Part shown: piece by piece, positions 54,854-64,000 of the stretch | How the letters are laid out: the number at the start of each line of letters is the position of its first letter | Numbering within the stretch: position 1 is the stretch's first letter | Origin: Mycobacterium rhizamassiliense | Lineage (GTDB): Bacteria > Actinomycetota > Actinomycetes > Mycobacteriales > Mycobacteriaceae | DNA: 64,000 nucleotides | Assembly: GCF_900157375.1 (NCBI RefSeq) | Contig: NZ_LT721901.1 | Span: forward strand, 3,396,315-3,460,314 | Direction of reading: 5' to 3' | The notes under the pieces: generated by a model | Seen by the model: the letters and a program-made list of their open reading frames with translations, nothing else | Told to the model about the DNA's origin: nothing | Database searches by the model: none | Made by a program: the position numbers and the translations under genes

Positions 54854-56148
54854 CGGGACCCCCCGCGCGCGACGACGGCGTCCAGCTCCTGGGCGTCCGC
54901 GCGCCAGTCGTGCGGCAGCAGATGGTCGAGCAGGTCGTCCACGGTCACGGCCCCCAGTAGGTGGTTTTGGTCGTCCACGACCGGGCCGCAGACCAGGTTG
55001 TACGCCGCGAAGTAACGGGTCACCGACGCCAGGGAGGTCTCTGGGGCCAGGGTCTGCAGGTCGCTGTCGACGATCCCGCCGACCAGCTCGCTCGGCGGCT
55101 CGCGCAGCAGCCGCTGCAGGTGCACGCAGCCCAGGTAGCGCCCGGTCGGGGTGGCCGTCGGCGGCCGGGTCACGAACACCATCGACGACAGCGCCGCGGT
55201 GAGGTCGCGGTCGCGGGCCCGGGCCAGGGCCTCGGCGACCGTGGTGTCCGCGGTCAGCACCACCGGGTCGGACGTCATCAACCCGCCCGCGGTGTCGGGC
55301 GAATGCGTCAGGAGCCGGCGCACCGGCTCGGAGTCGTCGGGGTCCATTCGGGTCAGCAGCAGCTCGGCGTCGTTCGGGTTCATCTCGCCGAGCAGGTCGG
55401 CGGCGTCGTCCGGGTCCATCTCTTCGAGCACGTCGGCCGCGCGCTCGGTGCCCAGCTGCGACAGCGCCTCGGCCTGTTCCGACTCCGGCAGCTCCTGCAG
55501 GATGTCGGCCAGCCTGTCGTCGCCGAGCGCCCGGAACACCTCGAGGCGCCGCTTGGGCGGCAGGCCGCGGATGGCATCGGCGACGTCGACGGCGCGGCGT
55601 CCCTCGAACTGGTTGAGCAGCTCCGCGACTGCCTGGCCGGGCATCGCCAAGGCCGACGGCGTCAGCCCTTGGACGCTCTGCCAGTCCACCACCTGCACCG
55701 GCCCGCGCCGGCCGAGCCGCCGCTGGGTGCGCACGGCAACCCTGGTCACCAGCCAGTCGCGGGTCCGGGACTGCTCGATGCCCAGGTCCGTGATCACGAC
55801 GTCGTGCCCCGCCAGCTCGGGCAGCTCCGGGTCGTTGACCTTGACCTGGGTGTCGAGCACCTGGCCCATGGCCAGCACCTCGCCGGGTCGCTGCTCGAAG
55901 TGGCGCAGCGACACGCTTCCGGTGCTCAGCGTGACCGCGTTGGGTTCGATCGAGCCGACCCGCAGGATCGGGATGAAGATGCTGCGGTGGGTCGCCAGGT
56001 CGACGACGAGGCCCAGCACCCGCGGCTGTTGGCGGACGATGCTGATGCTGATCACGACGTCGCGCACCCGGCCGTAGTTTTCGCCGAGTGGACCCAGCAC
56101 CAGCATCCGCGCGAGCCGCGCGACGTAGACCCTGTTGACCGGAGGCAT
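54850..56148 (-). CDS. Soluble MgtE-N/CBS protein without transporter domain (Rv1232c-like)
   Basis: The 432-residue cytosolic protein has an N-terminal PRC-barrel-like region (residues about 1-170), then a MgtE_N superhelical domain (EVFRALGDDRLADILQELPE, DVLEEMDPDDAADLLGEMNP), then a CBS pair from about 290. MgtE channels carry the same N-terminal Mg2+ sensor, but the five-helix pore is missing here. It may sense Mg2+ or nucleotide and act on the DUF1003 partner translated from the overlapping gene. It matches Rv1232c. Confidence 0.88.
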   Translation of the reverse strand: MPPVNRVYVARLARMLVLGPLGENYGRVRDVVISISIVRQQPRVLGLVVDLATHRSIFIPILRVGSIEPNAVTLSTGSVSLRHFEQRPGEVLAMGQVLDTQVKVNDPELPELAGHDVVITDLGIEQSRTRDWLVTRVAVRTQRRLGRRGPVQVVDWQSVQGLTPSALAMPGQAVAELLNQFEGRRAVDVADAIRGLPPKRRLEVFRALGDDRLADILQELPESEQAEALSQLGTERAADVLEEMDPDDAADLLGEMNPNDAELLLTRMDPDDSEPVRRLLTHSPDTAGGLMTSDPVVLTADTTVAEALARARDRDLTAALSSMVFVTRPPTATPTGRYLGCVHLQRLLREPPSELVGGIVDSDLQTLAPETSLASVTRYFAAYNLVCGPVVDDQNHLLGAVTVDDLLDHLLPHDWRADAQELDAVVARGGSR

Positions 56149-56208
56149 GGCAAGGAGCCTAAGCAGCCGGACGCCCGGCTCGCAGCCGCTGCAGCGTGAC
56201 GGGGGTCG

Positions 56209-56751
56209 CTAACTCGAGTGCATCGCGAAGATCCCGACGATCAAAGCGATGATCAGAGTGGCGATTCCAATCACGATGCCCGCGACGGCCATGCCGTAGC
56301 CGTCCTGGCGAGTCCGCTTGATCTGGTCGAGCGCGATGATGCCGAGGATGATCCCGACGATCCCGCCGACGCAGCACAGCAATCCGGTGAACGACGCGAT
56401 GAGCGACCCGATCGCCAGCCCGTTCGTCCCGGGCTGGCTCGGTTGGGGCCCGTAGCCGCCCGGATAGTCCGGCGCCGGGTAGTAGCCCCCGGGATACGGG
56501 GGTGCCCCATAGCCGCCCGGCGGCCCGTAACCGCCCGGCGGTGCGCCGTAGCCCGGCGGCGGCTGGTATTCGTGCGGCGGGGGCGGATACCCGAAGGCCG
56601 GGTAGCCGGCCGCCGGCTGCGCGCCCGGGGTCTCCCAGGGCGGCTCCCAGGCCGGCTTCTGCAGGCCTGGCGCGCCGGTCGGGGGCGTGTCCGACCCGCC
56701 GCAGCCACCCTCGCGGGGGTCCTCACCGCCGGCACCGCCCGGAGCTGTCAT
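56209..56751 (-). CDS. Pro/Gly/Tyr-rich DUF4190 membrane protein (Rv1233c-like)
   Basis: The 180-residue protein has a cytosolic Pro-, Gly- and Tyr-rich N-terminus with PPGGYGPPGGYGAPPYPGG-type repeats, then two membrane helices (LAIGSLIASFTGLLCCVGGI and GMAVAGIVIGIATLIIALIV), the DUF4190 layout. ATG 56751 is preferred over a start 24 bases upstream because it opens the conserved MTAPGG. The function is unknown. Confidence 0.85.
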   Translation of the reverse strand: MTAPGGAGGEDPREGGCGGSDTPPTGAPGLQKPAWEPPWETPGAQPAAGYPAFGYPPPPHEYQPPPGYGAPPGGYGPPGGYGAPPYPGGYYPAPDYPGGYGPQPSQPGTNGLAIGSLIASFTGLLCCVGGIVGIILGIIALDQIKRTRQDGYGMAVAGIVIGIATLIIALIVGIFAMHSS

Positions 56752-56862
56752 GGTGTTCAACCTAGCCGCCGCCACCGACGTTCGCGGGCACCGGTGGACT
56801 TTGTCTCACCGTGAACCGGGGGCGGGGTGAAAGGGCGGCCACGACGGAGGAGAATGACCCCG

Positions 56863-59713
<2,851 letters not shown>

Positions 59714-59724
<11 letters not shown>

Positions 59725-60553
59725 GTTGACGCGCGGGCAGCGCACCGCGGCGTGGGCCGTGCTCGACACCCTGGTCGTCGTGTACGCCGGGCTTCCGGTG
59801 CTGTGGATCCTGAGCCTGTCGCTGAAGCCGACGTCAATGGTGAGGGACGGCAAGCTGATTCCGTCGTCGGTGACTTTCGACAACTATCGCGGCATCTTCC
59901 GGGGTGACTTCTTCAGCTCGGCGCTGGTCAACTCCATCGGAATCGGGTTGATCACCACCGTGATAGCGGTGACCCTGGGCGCGATGGCGGCCTATGCCAT
60001 TGCCCGCCTGGACTTTCCCGGTAAGCGACTGCTCATCGGGTCCACCCTGCTGATCACCATGTTCCCGGCGATCTCGTTGGTCACGCCGCTGTTCAACATC
60101 GAACGGGCGGTGGGGTTGTTCGATACCTGGCCGGGCCTGATCCTGCCCTACATCACCTTCGCGCTGCCCCTGGCGATTTACACGCTGTCGGCCTTCTTCC
60201 GCGAGGTGCCGTGGGATTTGGAGAAGGCGGCCAAGATGGACGGCGCCACGCCGGGGCAGGCGTTCCGCAAGGTGATCGTCCCGCTGGCCGCACCCGGGCT
60301 GGTGACCGCGGCGATCCTGGTTTTCATCTTCGCGTGGAACGACCTGCTGCTGGCGTTGTCGCTGACCGCCACCAAGGCGGCGATCACCGCGCCGGTCGCG
60401 ATCGTGAACTTCCCCGGGACTTCACAGTTCGAGGAACCGACGGGATCGATCGCGGCAGGGGCGATCGTGATTACGGTCCCGATCGTCGTGTTTGTTCTAA
60501 TCTTCCAACGACGGATTGTCGCTGGGTTGACCTCTGGCGCCGTGAAGGGATAG
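59714..60553 (+). CDS. sugB: Trehalose ABC importer permease SugB
   Basis: The 279-residue permease has six helices and the EAA loop [23 protein letters not shown] 59714 opens a sequence that aligns with the start of Rv1237; a GTG 12 bases upstream is in frame. It ends four bases before the sugC ATG. Confidence 0.93.
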
Positions 60554-60557
60554 CGCG

Positions 60558-61736
60558 ATGGCCGAGATTGTGCTGGAGCACGTCAACAAGAGCTACCCCA
60601 ACGGGGCGACCGCGGTGGCTGACCTGAACATCACCATCGCCGACGGCGAATTCCTGATCCTGGTCGGGCCATCCGGCTGCGGCAAGACCACGACGCTGAA
60701 TATGATTGCGGGACTTGAGGACATCTCGTCGGGCGAACTGCGCATCGGCGGTGAACGCGTGAACGAGAAGGAGCCCAAGGACCGCGACATCGCGATGGTG
60801 TTCCAGTCTTATGCGCTGTACCCGCACATGACGGTGCGCCAGAACATCGCCTTCCCCCTGACCCTGGCGAAGATGAACAAGGCCCAGATCGCCCAGAAGG
60901 TCACCGAGACCGCGAAAATCCTTGACCTGACCGAACTTCTGGACCGCAAGCCCTCCCAGCTGTCGGGTGGGCAACGCCAGCGGGTCGCGATGGGCCGGGC
61001 GATCGTGCGGCACCCCAAGGCGTTCCTGATGGACGAGCCGCTGTCCAACCTGGACGCGAAGCTGCGGGTGCAGATGCGCGGTGAGATCGCCCGGCTACAA
61101 AAGCGGCTGGGCACCACCACCGTCTACGTCACGCACGACCAGACCGAGGCCATGACGCTGGGCGACCGTGTGGTGGTCATGCACGGCGGCGTCGCGCAGC
61201 AGATCGGCACGCCAGCCGAGCTCTACGAGCGCCCCGCCAACCTTTTCGTCGCGGGGTTCATCGGCTCACCGGCAATGAATTTCTTTCCCGCCACGCTGAC
61301 CGCGCACGGGCTGACGCTGCCCTTCGGCGAGGTGATGCTCGCCCCCGAAGTCCAGCAGGTGATCGCCGGGCATCGGCGGCCGGACAACGTCATCGTGGGG
61401 GTGCGTCCCGAGCACCTGGCCGACGCCACGCTGATCGACGGCTATCAGCGCATCGGCGCGCTGATCTTCGAGGTCAACGTCGACCTGGTGGAATCGTTGG
61501 GCGCCGACAAGTACGTGTACTTCTCCAGCGCGGACTGGGATGCGCACGCGACGCAACTGGACGAGCTGGCGGCCGACACGGACGCGCACGAAAACGAGTT
61601 CGTGGCAAGGGTTCCCGCGGCATCGAAGGCGGCGATCGGCGAGCCGCTCGAGTTGGTCTTCGATGCCACCAAGCTCGCCGTCTTCGATGCCGATTCGGGT
61701 GTGAACCTGACGATCCCGGTGCCCGCGGCCGAGTGA
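60558..61736 (+). CDS. sugC: Trehalose ABC importer ATPase SugC
   Basis: The 392-residue ATPase has Walker A GPSGCGKTTT near residue 37, signature LSGGQRQRVAMGRA, Walker B AFLMDEPLSNLDAK, and a MalK-type C-terminal regulatory part. It powers trehalose uptake. It is close to Rv1238 (393 residues). Its stop overlaps the next ORF (GTGA), which implies co-translation. Confidence 0.95.
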   Translation: MAEIVLEHVNKSYPNGATAVADLNITIADGEFLILVGPSGCGKTTTLNMIAGLEDISSGELRIGGERVNEKEPKDRDIAMVFQSYALYPHMTVRQNIAFPLTLAKMNKAQIAQKVTETAKILDLTELLDRKPSQLSGGQRQRVAMGRAIVRHPKAFLMDEPLSNLDAKLRVQMRGEIARLQKRLGTTTVYVTHDQTEAMTLGDRVVVMHGGVAQQIGTPAELYERPANLFVAGFIGSPAMNFFPATLTAHGLTLPFGEVMLAPEVQQVIAGHRRPDNVIVGVRPEHLADATLIDGYQRIGALIFEVNVDLVESLGADKYVYFSSADWDAHATQLDELAADTDAHENEFVARVPAASKAAIGEPLELVFDATKLAVFDADSGVNLTIPVPAAE

Positions 61737-62320
61737 CCCTGGACCTGGTGCGGGCGCACCTACGCGCCCACTACGCCTCCGAGCCCGACTCCGCGCGGGT
61801 GACGTTCCTGGGCACCGAAACCATCGAGATACTGCGGTTCCGTTCCCGGACAGACCAATTGGTGCACTATGCGTCGCTGGGGTGCTCGCGACACCCGATG
61901 ACCGATCCGACCGAAGTCTTGGCCGACCCGCTGCGCGGCCCGCGCGCCGAGGTGGTGCTTTCCCTGCGCGACCCCGGGACCGTCAGCGGCGTCGCGCGCA
62001 GCCTAGCCGTACTGGCGGCCACCCCGGCGGTCGACGGTGTGGTGCTGGTGGCCGACGCGCTGATCGACCTGGGCTCGCCGTTGTGGGCTCGACCGGATGC
62101 GCGGGTGCCGTTCACCGCGGTGTTGTTGGGCCACAGCGACATCGGCGAGCTGCCGCTCGAGCCGCCGCTCGACCCGGTGCGCTTCCTGTCGGCGACGCCG
62201 ATCACCGCGACCGAGGCGGCCTGGGTGCGGCTCAAGGGCGCCGAGGCCATGCGGCAGGCGTGGCAGAACGACGGCGTCGATGTACTGAACCCGAATCGCC
62301 GCGCAGCACAACCGAATTGA
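61733..62320 (+). CDS. Suppressor-of-fused-like domain protein
   Basis: The 195-residue cytosolic protein has the SUFU-family (PF05076) pattern: QLVHYASLGCSRHPM, AEVVLSLRDPG, GVVLVADALIDLGSPLW, and late ITATEAAWVRLKGAEAMRQA. Bacterial members have unknown roles and are sometimes toxin-immunity or protein-interaction proteins. GTG 61733 overlaps the sugC stop, so it is the fifth cistron of the trehalose importer operon, where I do not recall a gene in M. tuberculosis. Family call moderate; function unknown. Confidence 0.7.
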   Translation: MTLDLVRAHLRAHYASEPDSARVTFLGTETIEILRFRSRTDQLVHYASLGCSRHPMTDPTEVLADPLRGPRAEVVLSLRDPGTVSGVARSLAVLAATPAVDGVVLVADALIDLGSPLWARPDARVPFTAVLLGHSDIGELPLEPPLDPVRFLSATPITATEAAWVRLKGAEAMRQAWQNDGVDVLNPNRRAAQPN

Positions 62321-62324
62321 ACGG

Positions 62325-63470
62325 CTAAAGCCAGTTGTTCCTGCGGAATTGGAAGTACAGCGCCAGGCAGGCGAGGCTCGTCGCGGCCATGATGCCCGGG
62401 TAACCCCACGTCCAGTTCAGCTCCGGCATGAAGTGGAAGTTCATCCCGTAGATCGCGGCGATCATGGTGGGCACCGCCAGGATACCGGCCCAGGCCGCCA
62501 TCTTGCGCATATCGTTGTTCTGCTGCATGCCAACTCGGGCCAACGCCGCCTGCACCAGCGAGTTGAGCATGTCGTCGTAGCCGGCGATCCGGTCGGCGGC
62601 CTCGGAGTGATGATCGCCGACGTCCCGCAGATAGCGCCGCACCTCTTTGGAGATCAGGTCCTTGTTTTCCATTTGCATTCGGTGGAATGCGGTCGACAGC
62701 GGGGTCACGCACCGGCGTAGCTCGACAACCTCGCGCTTGAGCAGATAGATCGGCTCGACGTCGAGCTTGCGGCCCGGGGCGAACGCGACTTCCTCGATGC
62801 TGTCGATGTCGGATTCCATCAGCCGGGTCACCTCGAGATAGCGATCCACGACGTAGTCGGCGATCGCGTGCATCACCGCGAACGGCCCCATCCGCAGCTG
62901 CTCACCGTCGGCTTCCATGCTCTTGCGCACGTTGGCCAGCCCGCTGTGCTCGCCGTGGCGAACCGTGACCACGAAATCATTGCCGACGAAGACCATCACC
63001 TCGCCGCTCTCGACGATCTCGCGGGCCAGCGCCACCGACTCGTGCGGCACGTACTTGACCGTCTTGAGCACCAGCACCAGCGTGTCGTCGTAGCGCTCCA
63101 GCTTGGGTCGCTGATGCGCGCAGACCGCGTCCTCGACGGCCAGCGCGTGCAACCCGAACACGTTCGCCACTTCCGTCATCTGCGCCTCGTTGGGTTCGTG
63201 CAAGCCGACCCAGACGAACGCCTCGTGCCCCAGCGCCTCGATCTGGTGCACCTTGCTGCAGGCGGCTTCGTAGCTGAACTTGCCGGGCAGCCGCTGACCT
63301 CCCACGTACACGGCGCAGTCGATCAACGCCTCGTGCGGCGGGGGCGGTTGCGGCGTGGGTTCGGGATCCGGCTCGTGCGCGATCGTTCGAAGCGCTTCCG
63401 GCAGTGCGTCGAAACCCTCGAACACCACAACCTCCAATGATGCCGCGAACCTGGTAGGGCGGTGCCCCAT
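62325..63470 (-). CDS. corA: CorA-family Mg2+/Co2+ transporter
   Basis: The 381-residue channel has a long cytosolic N-terminal domain and two C-terminal helices, with the pore signature YGMNF at the end of the first (IYGMNFHFMPELNWTWGYPG). It forms a pentamer for Mg2+ uptake. It matches Rv1239c with a somewhat longer N-terminus from ATG 63470; a GTG or ATG a few codons inside is possible. It converges on the SUFU-like gene with four bases between stops. Confidence 0.93.
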   Translation of the reverse strand: MGHRPTRFAASLEVVVFEGFDALPEALRTIAHEPDPEPTPQPPPPHEALIDCAVYVGGQRLPGKFSYEAACSKVHQIEALGHEAFVWVGLHEPNEAQMTEVANVFGLHALAVEDAVCAHQRPKLERYDDTLVLVLKTVKYVPHESVALAREIVESGEVMVFVGNDFVVTVRHGEHSGLANVRKSMEADGEQLRMGPFAVMHAIADYVVDRYLEVTRLMESDIDSIEEVAFAPGRKLDVEPIYLLKREVVELRRCVTPLSTAFHRMQMENKDLISKEVRRYLRDVGDHHSEAADRIAGYDDMLNSLVQAALARVGMQQNNDMRKMAAWAGILAVPTMIAAIYGMNFHFMPELNWTWGYPGIMAATSLACLALYFQFRRNNWL

Positions 63471-63609
63471 GCTACGCGTGCTGGTAAAACGCGGCATGAA
63501 ATGGCGTGCCGCGGCCGAGTGCTGATGGCGGCCGCCGGACGGTCGGCGGCGGTGCGCTAGTTTCGTGGGCGACCCCGAACTGTTTTGAAGACTTTCTCCA
63601 TAGGAGTGA

Positions 63610-64000
<391 letters not shown>

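Noticed and set aside
63531..63550. GCCGCCG/CGGCGGC hairpin as a terminator
   Set aside because: It lies between two divergent genes, so it does not follow any stop; at most it is a structure in the mdh leader.

Overview
The window is high-GC actinobacterial DNA. From about 8.8 kb to the right edge it follows, with gaps and one large insertion, the gene order of Mycobacterium tuberculosis Rv1186c to Rv1240 (pruC-pruA-putA, fadD36, dapD-dapE, fadD6-folP2-gpgS, glgM/glgC, sigE-rseA-htrA-tatB, mrp, lpqY-sugABC, corA, mdh). I place it in Mycobacterium, probably a slow grower. Rv numbers are recalled from knowledge of that genome and were not searched. No rRNA, tRNA, CRISPR array or insertion sequence was seen, and no stretch over 300 bases lacks a gene.

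Left edge, 1-6.1 kb: one minus-strand run reads stf0 - cysD - cysNC - a 42-residue small protein - a PSE-family sulfate exporter - a Gap/Sap-like membrane protein - a Chp-like exported PE-PPE hydrolase cut by the window edge. It joins sulfate activation to PAPS, trehalose 2-sulfotransfer, and two protein types known from export and acylation of mycobacterial trehalose lipids. At 6.2-8.8 kb are small secreted proteins (a ricin-B lectin, a Cys-rich peptide, two duplicated DUF732 proteins) and an FkbM-like methyltransferase.

8.8-13.1 kb is the proline catabolic locus with its divergent PucR-type regulator.

13.1-27.1 kb is an accessory block absent from this place in M. tuberculosis as I recall it. 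It begins with a TetR regulator and a FAD monooxygenase that share a 16-bp operator-like sequence. Then comes a long minus-strand operon (P450, two acyl-CoA dehydrogenases, split ChsH2-like hydratase/DUF35 pair, MaoC hydratase, Ltp2-like aldolase, zinc alcohol dehydrogenase, TetR). Opposite it lies an aldehyde dehydrogenase plus a double-domain CoA-transferase. This copies the layout of the cholesterol side-chain igr operon and looks like a second retro-aldol side-chain cleavage system with its own regulator. A perfect 21-bp palindrome sits at the P450 transcription start.

27.1-43.6 kb: hydrolase, fadD36, an MHS transporter, dapD/dapE, a STAND ATPase, a LOG-family enzyme, fadD6-folP2-gpgS, a DivIVA-like protein, 3-methyladenine glycosylase, DUF3117, and the divergent glgM/glgC pair. 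43.6-48.2 kb: a TetR-controlled ABC transporter with a membrane methyltransferase, then an O-methyltransferase. 48.2-57.4 kb: the envelope-stress locus sigE-rseA-htrA-tatB, then mrp, a transglycosylase-like protein, DUF1003 and MgtE-N/CBS proteins and small membrane proteins. 57.4-64 kb: the trehalose importer lpqY-sugABC with a SUFU-like gene as last cistron, convergent corA, and the start of mdh.
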